A stretch of DNA of 64,000 bases from Pseudomonas japonica. GTDB lineage: Bacteria; Pseudomonadota; Gammaproteobacteria; Pseudomonadales; Pseudomonadaceae. Position 1 is the stretch's first letter. The number at the start of each line of letters is the position of its first letter. The DNA lies in assembly GCF_013522925.1 (NCBI RefSeq), contig NZ_JAAMQU010000017.1, positions 1 to 64,000 on the forward strand. Reading direction: 5' to 3'. This document shows positions 18,597 to 27,463 of the stretch, piece by piece. The notes beneath the pieces are model-generated. The model saw nothing but the letters and a program-made list of their open reading frames with translations, did no database searches and was not told the DNA's origin. A program made the position numbers and the translations under genes.

Positions 18597-18747
18597 GCGG
18601 CTAGCCCACCTTTGATACGGGACGCCGGAACAAGCGCCCGACCGGCACGTCTTTTCATCCACCGACGTCAGGAAACTGCATGATGCAGTGCAAGGTTGGC
18701 CTTTCCACGGGCAACGTGGACGGCCTGACGTTCAGCCGTCGATGGCA

Positions 18748-20343
18748 TCAACCATAGTCAGGCAAGGGTGCGCTCAACAGTTCTCGGAGTCTGGCTTCCG
18801 TTAGAGGTTTGCTAAATAGATACCCCTGCGCCAGGGGACAGCCCGCCTCGCTAAGCCATTGCGCTTGGCCTTGGCTTTCAACGCCTTCAGCGACTGCGGG
18901 TAATGCCAACCCTTCGCTCAGGTGAATAATGGCTCTGACGATACGGCCATTTTTATCATTTTCCAGTACGGTGTTTATGAATGAGCGATCAATTTTAAGC
19001 TTGTCAAAATTGAGGTTGCCAAGCTGGGCCAAACTTGAATATCCCGTTCCAAAATCATCCATTGCAATACGGATTCCCATGCCCCGTAGCGCTTCAAGGT
19101 GCTTTCGAGCCAACGCAATGTTATCCACGACCGCCGTTTCCGTGACCTCCAACTCCAGCCTGTTGGGGGCAAGGCCGCTTCGCTGGAGTGCGGTTTGGAC
19201 TCGGTGAACCAGGCATTCATCCCGTAGGTCCAGTGCACTTAGATTGAATGCCAACCATAGGTGTGCAGGCCAGCCCTGGGCCTCCCTGCAAGCGCGCTCC
19301 AACAGGAGGTTTGTTACATCTCGCATCAAGCCTGAGCGCTCGGCGGCCGGGATAAATCTGGAGGGAGGGATTTCCCCATGCAAGGGATGAGTCAGCCTGG
19401 CTAAAGCTTCAAAGCCTACAATCCGCTCCCCCTTAACCGTGACGATTGGCTGATAAGCCAGGCTCAGGTATCCATTGTCAAGGGCTTCACGTAACAACTG
19501 CGTCGCTTGTGATTGCTCCTCCAGGCGGCAATCACGACGCTCGTCAAAGAAACAGATGGTGCCCTTACCATCGTGCTTGCCTTGGTAAAGGGCCAGGTCC
19601 GCACGGCGAAGGAGACTGCTCAGGTTGTCTCCGTCCTTGGGATATTCAGCAACGCCATAAGTGCTCGCCGCTACAAGGCGTATAGAATCGAACGTCACCG
19701 GGCTGGAAAGGAGTGGGGTCAGCTGGGCCAGAAGGCAGCTAGCGGATTCCGGGGTCTTTGCCGACCGGATAATCAAGGCAAATTCATCACCACCCAAGCG
19801 GCAGGCGAAGTCGCCTTCCGGCAACGCCGTACGTATGCGACAGGCGAGTTCCTGTAAAAGCCGGTCACCAGCGCTGTGCCCGTATACGTCGTTGATGGAT
19901 TTAAAGCCGTCAAGATCGAACACTACCAGGAAGAAAGGCTCGTTCGGATTTAGTCTCCGGGAATGAAAATTCAGGTCCAGCCCTCTGCGGTTGGGCAGCC
20001 GCGTCAATGGATCATGAGTGGCCATTTCTAGCGCAGCTTGTTCCGCCAGACGTCTGCTGTGGATTTCCCGCCGCAGCTCGGCTATGCGGCGGATACCAAA
20101 GATAAATCCACACCAGCCGATCACAACGAAAGCCAGGAACACTTCATCCGCCTGCCACCGCTCATGCCGGGCGTTGAAGCCCGTTAGTACTTCGTAAAAA
20201 TCAAGCTCGATGCAGAGCGTCAGCACGCCAGCGCCGAAGAGCGCAATGAGGAGCAGATCGAGCCATGCTTGGTGAAGGCCGAGGAAGCGACGCAGGACGA
20301 AGGAAGCCATGAGTGGGCATCGTAGTGGCATTTTGGTAACCAT
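18748..20343 (-). CDS. Membrane GGDEF-EAL protein (c-di-GMP turnover)
   Basis: A protein of about 531 residues. Two N-terminal membrane segments (LLLIALFGAGVLTLC and AFVVIGWCGFIFGI) are followed by a GGDEF domain with intact RLGGDEFALI, and an EAL domain with FEALARL, NLSALDL and DDFGTGYSSL. Both active-site signatures are conserved, so it could synthesise or hydrolyse c-di-GMP; EAL activity often dominates in such tandem proteins. No separate sensor domain is seen. The start is uncertain: ATGs at 20343, 20331 and 20310 are in frame and none has a strong ribosome binding site. Confidence 0.85.
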   Translation of the reverse strand: MVTKMPLRCPLMASFVLRRFLGLHQAWLDLLLIALFGAGVLTLCIELDFYEVLTGFNARHERWQADEVFLAFVVIGWCGFIFGIRRIAELRREIHSRRLAEQAALEMATHDPLTRLPNRRGLDLNFHSRRLNPNEPFFLVVFDLDGFKSINDVYGHSAGDRLLQELACRIRTALPEGDFACRLGGDEFALIIRSAKTPESASCLLAQLTPLLSSPVTFDSIRLVAASTYGVAEYPKDGDNLSSLLRRADLALYQGKHDGKGTICFFDERRDCRLEEQSQATQLLREALDNGYLSLAYQPIVTVKGERIVGFEALARLTHPLHGEIPPSRFIPAAERSGLMRDVTNLLLERACREAQGWPAHLWLAFNLSALDLRDECLVHRVQTALQRSGLAPNRLELEVTETAVVDNIALARKHLEALRGMGIRIAMDDFGTGYSSLAQLGNLNFDKLKIDRSFINTVLENDKNGRIVRAIIHLSEGLALPAVAEGVESQGQAQWLSEAGCPLAQGYLFSKPLTEARLRELLSAPLPDYG

Positions 20344-20632
20344 CTATCGGCAACCCAGAAGGTTCCTTGAAGCCGTTGGTCAGCTTATAAACCTTGAGTG
20401 TAACTTCACTATCCTCTCAGTTCCTGCTGATCGTTTTAAAATATCAAAAGGAGACAACTCAACGATAGCCCAACCCGTTCCAACAGCTATAGCGAATAAA
20501 GAAAGCCATAGAATATAACTACCTATACAAGATGGCCGAAAGTTGACATCTAAGTCAGCACATTATTAATTTCTGCGATTATGCCAAGAGCATAGTAAGT
20601 ACATATCTGATCCTGCAGTCTCATGACCTCTA

Positions 20633-20810
20633 TCAATAGCCGACGCTCGAACCCTTCCAGTGCTCATCCAAGTGGGGATTTGTCAGCAGCGTAAGCGGCG
20701 TACCCGTGAGTTGTTGCACCCGTGTGCGGCCCACCGGGCGATTTACCGGGTCCAGAATTCCTACAGCGAACTAGGTCAGAGTCGGCCTTGCTGGTTCACT
20801 GCAACTCCAT
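20633..20810 (-). pseudogene. ParE/RelE-type toxin remnant
   Basis: Directly after the antitoxin, an ATG overlaps its TGA and reads MELQ then TGA then TSKADSDLV, whereas ParE-type toxins of this group start MELQWTSKALSDLARLYEF. The Trp codon has become a stop. In the next frame the text VGILDPVNRPVGRTRVQQ and then LTGTPLTLLTNPHLDE continues the same family, so a frameshift followed. The toxin is therefore dead, and only its 5' half is recognisable. Confidence 0.7.
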
Positions 20811-21082
20811 CAGCGCGGTACCGGCAACGGCGTTTCGGTGTCCAGGCTCGCGGCCCAGGCCTGCACCGCCTGGTGATCGATCACCCGGCCGGCATCGACA
20901 TCGAGCAACGCTTCACGGGTCAGCCGGCTGCGCTCTTCCTCCTGGTCCAGCCAGGCAGTCAAGGCCTGTTTAAAGATCCAGTTTCTCGAACGCTCCAGGC
21001 GCTCGGCGATTTCATCGACGCGCTCAGCGAGCTCCACCGGAACGTGGGCGGTGACGGAACGGATTTTCGCATTAGCAGCCAT
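20810..21082 (-). CDS. Ribbon-helix-helix antitoxin (CopG/ParD-like)
   Basis: A 90-residue protein with an N-terminal ribbon-helix-helix (RSVTAHVPVELAERVDEIA, then RSRNWIFKQALTAWLDQEE) and a flexible C-terminal tail suited to toxin binding. The family represses its own operon and neutralises ParE-type toxins. The gene is intact although its toxin partner downstream is broken. AGATCTTGGGAGTGCGTC precedes the ATG at 21082. Confidence 0.85.
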   Translation of the reverse strand: MAANAKIRSVTAHVPVELAERVDEIAERLERSRNWIFKQALTAWLDQEEERSRLTREALLDVDAGRVIDHQAVQAWAASLDTETPLPVPR

Positions 21083-21317
21083 GACGCACTCCCAAGATCT
21101 GAAGCAGATTCATCCTCGTGACTAAGTGTGGCGAGGTCAGGCTGATTTTGCTGCAAAGGGGAGCACAAAGAGGGTAGCGTCCATTACTAGTGATAAAATA
21201 TATTATTATCACCAATTATCAGCGGCTTTGATCGGGTTGGTACGCTCACCTCGGAACTGTGCTATTTATGACTGTGAAACCGATAAGCTTCCCGACCTGA
21301 CTTGAGGACTGACGCGC

Positions 21318-22280
21318 GTGCAAGAACTGGCTATCCCGGAAAGGGAAGGGGAGCGGCGGCTCACGGCGGTGGAATTTCAGCACCTGAGCCGGGTGCCCGC
21401 CGCGGTGGAATGGTTTGCGAACATCGACAACCCGCGCACGCGCCGTGCGTACCAGAATGACCTGACCGATTTCTCTTCCTATATAGGACTCGCCGGTGCG
21501 GAGGACTTTCGTCTGGTCACGCGGGCCCACGTCTTGGCTTGGCGGGCCGATCTGGAACGACGCGGCTTGGCCGGGGCCACCATCCGCCGCAAGCTGGCGG
21601 CGCTGGCCAGCCTGTTCGATCACCTACTGGAAAACAATGCGGTTGCCGGCGGCAACCCGGTGCATGGGGTCAAACGGCCCCGGATCGAAACCAACGAAGG
21701 CAAGACCCCGGCCCTCGGCGATCATCAGGCCAAGGCGCTGCTCGAAGCTCCCGATCACACCACGCTCAAAGGGCTGCGCGACCGGGCCATCCTGGCGGTG
21801 TTGCTTTACCACGGCCTGCGCCGGGAAGAAGCGGCGCAGCTGCGGGTGAGCGACATGCTCGAGCGGCGTGGGGTGAAGCATCTACTGGTGCAGGGGAAGG
21901 GCGGCAAGGTACGTTATTTGCCGCTGCACGCCGTGGCCGCCGAGCGCATCCATGCCTACCTGGAGCGCTCCGCGCATCACCTGGTGAACCCCAAGGCCCC
22001 GCTGTTCATGCCCCTGCGGGGCCGGCAGACTGGCGCCGGCGTCACCGCCAATGGCATCTATACCGTGGTGGAAGCGTATGCGAAGAAAGCCGGCATCGAG
22101 GTCACTGGCCTGGGGGTGCATGGGCTGCGTGCAACCGCAGCCACCAATGCCCTGGAGCATGAGGCGGACATTGCGAAGGTCCAGGCCTGGTTGGGGCATG
22201 CGAACATCAGTACTACACGGATCTATGATCGGCGGCAGAACCGGCCGGAGGACTCACCGACCTACAAGGTAAAGTACTGA
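21318..22280 (+). CDS. Tyrosine recombinase (XerC/D-like integrase)
   Basis: A 320-residue site-specific recombinase. The N-terminal SAM-like core-binding domain includes TRRAYQNDLTDFSSYI. The catalytic domain shows Arg in YHGLRREEAAQL, Lys in QGKGGKVRYLPL, HxxR in GVHGLRATAATNAL, His in WLGHANISTTRIYD and the Tyr nucleophile in that last block. The start is GTG. Plasmid-borne XerD-like enzymes of this kind resolve multimers or integrate elements; no att site is recognisable beside it. Neighbours are the antitoxin remnant locus and small hypothetical genes, so it marks a mobile boundary. Confidence 0.88.
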   Translation: MQELAIPEREGERRLTAVEFQHLSRVPAAVEWFANIDNPRTRRAYQNDLTDFSSYIGLAGAEDFRLVTRAHVLAWRADLERRGLAGATIRRKLAALASLFDHLLENNAVAGGNPVHGVKRPRIETNEGKTPALGDHQAKALLEAPDHTTLKGLRDRAILAVLLYHGLRREEAAQLRVSDMLERRGVKHLLVQGKGGKVRYLPLHAVAAERIHAYLERSAHHLVNPKAPLFMPLRGRQTGAGVTANGIYTVVEAYAKKAGIEVTGLGVHGLRATAATNALEHEADIAKVQAWLGHANISTTRIYDRRQNRPEDSPTYKVKY

Positions 22281-22469
22281 TAAGGACATCATCGTACATA
22301 GGTGCAACCGCGTGGGTGGCGCAGGAAAAATTGAGCGCGAAGGGCGAAATACCTTAACAGAAAGGCAGATGGTGGAACGCAGTGAAGAAAAACAACCCGG
22401 CGGTAGGGCTTGGGAAAATTCGCGCGAAGGCAACGCTCCATCGGAGGGACTGCCTTCGGCTGCGGGTCA

Positions 22470-22865
22470 TCAATAGGCGCGGGGCTGGCCAACGCGACGA
22501 TACTGGCGGGATGGGGGTTTATCTTTGCTGGTGGGGGTGCAACGGCCCAGGTGCGACAGGAAAAATTCCTGATCGCTGGCATGCAGCGCATTCAGCTCCA
22601 CGGCCTGCGCCAAGACAAGCTTCAAACTGTCATGCCATTCCTGCTTTTGCAGGACCGCTACCGCCAAGCATTGGTCAAGGCGTTTAACAATACCCACTCG
22701 ATATTGACCGGCCAATTGCTCCTTGCAGGAATACATAAAATACCGGATGCGTTGCTGGTACAGGACATAAGGATCGCTCATGTGCTGCTCAAAACTATGT
22801 CGCTGATCGGATGATAGCGCAGTCAACATATATCCACTCCAAGCCGTGTGAAGCGCCTTGATCAA
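22470..22865 (-). CDS. Hypothetical protein
   Basis: A 131-residue frame with natural composition (SYMLTALSSDQRHSFEQHM-like opening; charged and aromatic residues evenly spread), mostly helical. The last 25 residues (TSKDKPPSRQYRRVGQPRAY) look unlike the rest, so the true end may differ. I recognise no family. It is transcribed in the same direction as the two hypothetical genes upstream of it. Confidence 0.45.
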   Translation of the reverse strand: MIKALHTAWSGYMLTALSSDQRHSFEQHMSDPYVLYQQRIRYFMYSCKEQLAGQYRVGIVKRLDQCLAVAVLQKQEWHDSLKLVLAQAVELNALHASDQEFFLSHLGRCTPTSKDKPPSRQYRRVGQPRAY

Positions 22866-22886
22866 TTGTTGTCCAAAAATATCAGA

Positions 22887-23267
22887 CTAAGCTAAAAGCT
22901 TTTCAATGTCAGCGACCTTTATATCATGTTCTTTATCTTGGGGCAGCTGGCTGATCAGGCTTAAGATAACGGAGGCCCGTTCAATCAGGTCCGAGTCTGT
23001 TAACAGTGAGTCTTGAAAGAGATGGGCCGATATAGCATGGCTGAGGTTCCGGGGCCCCGAACCGCCGTAGCCCCAGGTATAACCCCCTCGGTAAGGGAAT
23101 AGGTGGGGAGCGGCGGGGATAAGCTCTGCGCCGCTATCATCATCATGGCGATAAAGTGCTACGCCTGCACCTTCAACCAAACGAAGCAAGATTGTGGGCT
23201 CCCCAAGGCGCGGCTGGTTGACCTTGGAAAAATCAAAGTCATCTAGCGTGTATCGTTTTTCAGTCAT
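22887..23267 (-). CDS. DUF6166-like protein
   Basis: A 126-residue soluble protein. The central block PHLFPYRGGYTWGYGGSGPRNLSHAISAH-like region, with WGYGGSGPRNL, matches the DUF6166 signature as I know it. No function is established for the family; members occur in phages and plasmids. It lies 38 bases after the next gene upstream (23305-23772) on the same strand and probably shares its transcript. Confidence 0.65.
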   Translation of the reverse strand: MTEKRYTLDDFDFSKVNQPRLGEPTILLRLVEGAGVALYRHDDDSGAELIPAAPHLFPYRGGYTWGYGGSGPRNLSHAISAHLFQDSLLTDSDLIERASVILSLISQLPQDKEHDIKVADIEKLLA

Positions 23268-23304
23268 CTAATCTTCCTCGATTCGGTTACTGATGAATGC
23301 ATAA

Positions 23305-23772
23305 TCAGGCATTACCCGCAGCAGTATTAAACTTGAGGTACTGCTGGCTGAAGATTTTCAGCATCTCGCCTTCGGATAGAGGCTCTGCGCCCAAGACTCC
23401 AAGACGGGCGGGTAGCAGGCTGTATTCAGGGCTATCGAACTGACGGAGGGTGTCTGAAGTGATGAGCGCTGTATGCAATGCGGCTGTGAATTCGTAACCA
23501 TCATTATGGTGATAGCTGGTTTTTATGAAAAATCCACCTACCAGCTGCTTAAGCTTACCCGTGTTTTTCGCAATACAGACGACATACAGGTGAGGCAATG
23601 CCTCATACAATGATCGATCAAATTCCTTGGTAAAGCTGGTGATGGATTCAGAACCGTTGAACAGGCATTCAAATACGGGAATGGAAACGCCGCCTTTTTC
23701 GGACATGTAATAAGCCTTGAATGATGGTGGATCCACAGCGTAAAACATACAAAAAGATTTATCAACCAACAA
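23305..23772 (-). CDS. Hypothetical protein
   Basis: A 155-residue protein without signal peptide or membrane segment. It starts MLVDKSFCMFYAVDPPSF and has mixed alpha/beta character. No family is recognised. It appears to be the first gene of a short minus-strand unit with the DUF6166-like gene. Its base composition is less GC-rich than the catabolic genes, suggesting a different origin. Confidence 0.55.
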   Translation of the reverse strand: MLVDKSFCMFYAVDPPSFKAYYMSEKGGVSIPVFECLFNGSESITSFTKEFDRSLYEALPHLYVVCIAKNTGKLKQLVGGFFIKTSYHHNDGYEFTAALHTALITSDTLRQFDSPEYSLLPARLGVLGAEPLSEGEMLKIFSQQYLKFNTAAGNA

Positions 23773-24237
23773 TCAGACTTGCTCGGCCATTGATATATAT
23801 TGCCATCATGTGACGACAGGCCTCAGCCCGTTGGCTTATCTATAGAATTTTTGAAAAGGCCCATCAGGTAGGCTTCATTTTCGCGGGCGCGAAAATTTAG
23901 CGGTGCGGGGCGGTGGAGGATAAACCCACGCCAGGTGCTTCGGACGAATCGAGTCGCAACCCATCCTAAGGGCTGAGCCCTATGCTTGTGCCATGTATCG
24001 TTTTTGGACCACACTACAATCCTGATAGCGGTGTAACAATCGGTCAGAGATCACCTGCAATCTGGTAAAGATGGCTCAAACGCGGCCTTTTCGGAGCGGC
24101 TACCGATGCTTTGAGTTTATGCTTAGCCAAGCGCTTTGTAGGCGCTTCATTCCAAGCGGCGGAGGCCAAAGTAATTGACAAAAGTAGCCAAGCTTCCGTC
24201 ATGGAAAGGTGGAATTGCCGAACGGCTGGAGTTTGAT
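23773..24237. other. Intergenic region between hypothetical gene and antidote-like gene
   Basis: About 465 bases. A 63-codon minus-strand frame (23823-24014) is present but unsupported. I searched for a RelE/HigB-type toxin that usually precedes the antidote gene at 24238 and saw none. Confidence 0.4.
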
Positions 24238-24549
24238 ATGAAAGAACCGCTGTATGACTATGACCCAAGCGCCGGGTTGAAAGGACCGGAGGCAATTGCC
24301 ATATTTTTGTCCGACGCATTCGAAACAGGTGACGCCGAGTATATCGCTAAAGCGCTGGGCATCGTGGCGCGAGCCAGGGGTATGAAGGAACTGGCACAGG
24401 AAACCGGCTTATCCCGGCAGCAGCTTTACCGTTCATTAAGCAGCCACGGTAACCCTACCTTGAAAACCCTCTTAGCCGTTACCAAGGCACTTGGCGTAGA
24501 TATAACGGCGCGCCTTCATCCTCAACCTAGCGGGGCTGACACAGTATAG
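24238..24549 (+). CDS. Addiction-module antidote-type HTH protein (orphan)
   Basis: A 103-residue protein of the antidote family found with RelE/HigB-like toxins: IAIFLSDAFETGDAEYIAKAL, ARARGMKELAQETGLSRQQL, SSHGNPTLKTLLAVTKALG. The helix-turn-helix lies around residues 55-80. The ATG at 24238 has GGAG seven bases ahead. Normally a toxin gene precedes it; none is visible. Instead a HEPN/zinc-ribbon gene begins 65 bases downstream on the same strand, so it may regulate or neutralise that protein, which is inference from position only. Confidence 0.75.
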   Translation: MKEPLYDYDPSAGLKGPEAIAIFLSDAFETGDAEYIAKALGIVARARGMKELAQETGLSRQQLYRSLSSHGNPTLKTLLAVTKALGVDITARLHPQPSGADTV

Positions 24550-24614
24550 CCTTTACCAAAGTTTATCAGAATTAAAAACGCAGGCTTCAGTGCTAATCAT
24601 TTAGGACCACGGAT

Positions 24615-25652
24615 ATGACAGGCAGCAAGCGGTCTACAAAAAAGAATCAATTCGAGGTCGCCGAACTTCTCCGAAATGCCGTCAGCTCAATCCAACTGGG
24701 TGTCGAAGATTTTGTAATCAGTAGGGATAAACCTGGGCAGTCGGCACGCGCACTATCGGCCGCGAGAAATATCTATGCCGGTGTTCTGCTGTTGTTCAAA
24801 TACAAGATTGCGTCGCTAGCGGCAACACCGGAGGAGGCTAAAGCACTAATCTACGTCCCCCAGACCATCCTGCCTCATGTTACCGATGCTGGTACCATCG
24901 CCTGGTCGCCACTGCCACACCCGCGCAAGACCATCGATGCGCATATGATTGAAGCGAGACTGAAGAGCTTAAACATTTATCATGACTGGAGCGCTTTGAC
25001 ACCTCTTCGTGATTGTAGAAATGCGCTTGAACACTTACATCCAACAGACCCGGTCAGCGGCATCCAAGCCTCCATATCGACGCTTTTCCCCATGCTTGGA
25101 TATTTTATTACGAAGGAATTAGGTGAGCTGCCTGGTGCCTTACTCGGTGACGCTTGGCCTACAATGCTGGACACGCACGAATTCTTCAGAAGTTGCGAAG
25201 CTCAAATCAGTCAGGAATGGGCTGATCTCCATTACCCTCTACCGGCGCTTGAATTCATGAAGGAGTGCAGGTGCAAGGCTTGCTATTCCTCACTGCTCAA
25301 ACCGCTACAAGAGGATGTCGATCACACCACTCCTACCGATACCCTTGATTTTCGTCTCCAATGCTATTCCTGTGGGCAGATCGAATCGGCTATAGAATTT
25401 CTTGAGGACAATTTTTTAACCTTACACGAAGACCCCTTTAATCAGTCTCCCGTAGAAGGCGTTCAGGAGTGTGTATCGTGCAACGTTCAAATGTTTTTAA
25501 TAGCAGATTCCACCTGTCATTGGTGTGGCTATGAAAGAAAGTGGCCAATATGTGCCCAGTGCGAGCACCCCGTCGTCGAACGTGGTGCCCATGCAGGGGA
25601 TGGATTGTGTGACAGATGCGCTGAGGCTCAGTGGCAGTTCGAACACCGGTAG
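24615..25652 (+). CDS. HEPN-like protein with three C-terminal zinc ribbons
   Basis: A 345-residue protein that I cannot place in a named family. The N-terminal half is helical (residues 12-145) and contains R135-NALE-H140, the Rx4-6H motif of HEPN ribonucleases, in LRDCRNALEHLHP. The C-terminal half has six CxxC pairs (C220/223, C250/253, C286/289, C301/304, C313/316, C332/335), enough for three zinc ribbons. HEPN proteins are frequent RNases in toxin-antitoxin and defence systems; zinc ribbons often bind nucleic acid. It follows an antidote-type gene by 65 bases. The RNase role is inferred. Confidence 0.7.
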   Translation: MTGSKRSTKKNQFEVAELLRNAVSSIQLGVEDFVISRDKPGQSARALSAARNIYAGVLLLFKYKIASLAATPEEAKALIYVPQTILPHVTDAGTIAWSPLPHPRKTIDAHMIEARLKSLNIYHDWSALTPLRDCRNALEHLHPTDPVSGIQASISTLFPMLGYFITKELGELPGALLGDAWPTMLDTHEFFRSCEAQISQEWADLHYPLPALEFMKECRCKACYSSLLKPLQEDVDHTTPTDTLDFRLQCYSCGQIESAIEFLEDNFLTLHEDPFNQSPVEGVQECVSCNVQMFLIADSTCHWCGYERKWPICAQCEHPVVERGAHAGDGLCDRCAEAQWQFEHR

Positions 25653-25786
25653 GAAGCTCCCCTACGGTGCAGCCCTTTAAATGCCGCTCATGATGCACCC
25701 GATCAGCCGCGAGGTTCAGCTATCAATACGGCCAGCCTTGCAACACCGCCGAATGGCTAACACCAAGAACGCGGCTCTGGCTTTCA

Positions 25787-26047
25787 TCAATACCCTTGCT
25801 GATCATTCCCACCCCTCAGTCGTGCGGCGAGGGCGCGCTTATACAGTGCATACAGCCGCTCAATTCGAGCCAAGGGCATCACCTGCAACAGTTCCAACGC
25901 TTCGATAAAACCTGCAGCGCGCTGCTCGGCCTGTACAGCGTTGGAAGCCGTGTCCGCGCGCTGGATGCCCTCCAGCAGGGACTGACATTTACTCTCAAGA
26001 TACCGAGGCAATTGCAGCCCCGCCACGGTTGGCCACGGTCCTCTCAT
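25787..26047 (-). CDS. Hypothetical protein, cassette gene B (copy 1)
   Basis: An 86-residue protein, mostly helical (LQLPRYLESKCQSLLEGIQR; ALELLQVMPLARIERLY). Its ATG at 26047 overlaps the stop of the upstream gene as ATGA. It is a paralogue of the protein at 49470-49718 (LQLPAYLSDKCQALLEDIQR; ALEWLKLLQPTDLERLH), which has the same gene arrangement. Family unknown. Confidence 0.65.
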   Translation of the reverse strand: MRGPWPTVAGLQLPRYLESKCQSLLEGIQRADTASNAVQAEQRAAGFIEALELLQVMPLARIERLYALYKRALAARLRGGNDQQGY

Positions 26048-26319
26048 GGCAGACAAGCGCGCGGGTTACCCGGTGTCTGCGTCATGACCAGCCGCTGCCA
26101 GAAGGCTTCCCCCAGCCCAGGCGGCTGAACGGATCGGCTTTCCAGTAGGGTGACGTTGAAAGCGCGCACATTCTTCAGCCTGAAGCACGCCTGGCCATAT
26201 GTAGGGTCGGCTTGCGGTACTGCGTCGGCGGCGTCATTGGCGCCATACAGCTCATCATTACCGACCCAGATAGCCTGCAAGGGCCGGGTCAGGTTCAAGG
26301 CTTCATTGGCTGCCTTCAT
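26044..26319 (-). CDS. Hypothetical protein, cassette gene A (copy 1)
   Basis: A 91-residue protein beginning MKAANEALNLTRPLQAIWV, with mixed alpha/beta character. It is a paralogue of 49715-49993 (MKAANELLTLTRPLQAFWI). It overlaps the next gene by four bases (ATGA), so the two are translationally coupled. I recognise no family. The conserved pairing suggests that the two products act together. Confidence 0.65.
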   Translation of the reverse strand: MKAANEALNLTRPLQAIWVGNDELYGANDAADAVPQADPTYGQACFRLKNVRAFNVTLLESRSVQPPGLGEAFWQRLVMTQTPGNPRACLP

Positions 26320-27173
26320 TTGCTCTGCTCTATGCTTCTGTGCGTTACGCCTAACGGTAGGTTATACCGCTGGACTATCGGCCGTCGATCTACGCCGGCT
26401 GCCCCTTTGCCGCATGATCCACTCCTTCCATCAACAGTGCGCTTAGCCAGCCCATGGCCAGCGCCTTTCGAAACCTACGGTTTAGGTCTCCCCCAGCGCT
26501 CGCCATCGGGAGCCGTCACTTGCGCGGATCAGGTATGGGGTGTTCGGTCGATCACTCCACCGCCTGGAGAGGATATTGCTCAGCCACGTATCGTGGGCAG
26601 GGTAGGGCAACTCGATCAGCACAGATTGTCGCGTTTGGTCTTGCCCAAGGAATCATGATGCCAAAGGCCATCGCTTCGTCGGCACGAGTGGACGGGAAAA
26701 GGCTGGATGCCTAGGATGCGCTGTAATGGATCCTTATCACGAATGCGTCATTTTCCTGGAAACATTGGTCCTATTCACAGAATTTATTGAAGTAACGGAT
26801 CCATTCTGTGGCGTTGTTATTACATAGGGAACATACGTAGGAACCTGATTGCTGCTTTCGAAGGATTAACCACCCTGTCCTGAGAAGCGTATGTATCAGC
26901 TTTTAGGGGAAATTCAGAAGTCTACAAATACAGCGCCGGACTTAATGGATTCACGTTATGCCGCTGAGCTGTGGGACCAGGTGACCACAGACTCTACGCG
27001 GCAGGACCGAAGGCATAAGCAGCAATCGCGACGATTCGCGTACGGATGTAGCAACACACCGACCGACAGTGCTGGCCACTTCGCTGGCTCTTCACCGAGT
27101 CGAATGAAGTCGGCTTTACCTAGACGATACCGTTTCGCTGTCCAGTCCGACCTTGCTGATGGTGCCTCGACCT
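26320..27173. other. Long region without a confident gene
   Basis: About 854 bases. On the minus strand near 26487-26655 a frame reads QSVLIELPYPAHDTWLSNIL and then YLIRASDGSRWRALGET before a stop. This looks like the end of a real but decayed protein that I cannot name; no start remains. Around 26700-26900 the sequence is more AT-rich. Nothing else is supported. Confidence 0.35.
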
Positions 27174-27461
27174 ATGTCTGTCTATGATGAACACAAGCGT
27201 CTTCTGGATTTGGTACTGGAACAGGCTTGGACTCGCCTCGATCACGAGGACAAGCCTCTGCTTCAATCATTGATGTGCGCCGGTTATGTCACCGCCCAGC
27301 TTCTTTCTGGCAGCCCCAAGGCCAGGACACAGTTGGTGCTGACACCCAGGGGCAGACAGTACCTGTCAGAACTCCAGGAGCAGTCCGAGCAGGTACGCGT
27401 TGGGCAGCCATATGGACGGCGGTCAACAGACCGTCCTCGTGGCAGCCCCGAAGGAGGTTAA
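27174..27461 (+). CDS. Small winged-helix-like hypothetical protein
   Basis: A 95-residue protein: MSVYDEHKRLLDLVLEQAW, then LQSLMCAGYVTAQLLSG and TQLVLTPRGRQYLSEL. The pattern helix, recognition helix (GYV), beta hairpin ending LTPxGRQ, helix resembles small winged helix proteins and is shared by the next two genes and by 38605-38850. I start at ATG 27174 because upstream codons are only TTG and ATG within a poor context. It is followed 2 bases later by the next gene, whose ribosome binding site lies over its stop. Confidence 0.55.
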   Translation: MSVYDEHKRLLDLVLEQAWTRLDHEDKPLLQSLMCAGYVTAQLLSGSPKARTQLVLTPRGRQYLSELQEQSEQVRVGQPYGRRSTDRPRGSPEGG

Positions 27462-27463
27462 CG

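Noticed and set aside
23823..24014. 63-codon minus-strand frame
   Set aside because: No ribosome binding site and no recognisable family; not enough support.
26454..26714. 86-codon plus-strand frame
   Set aside because: Opposite a decayed minus-strand fragment (LIELPYPAHDTWLSNIL) that looks more protein-like; no start signal.
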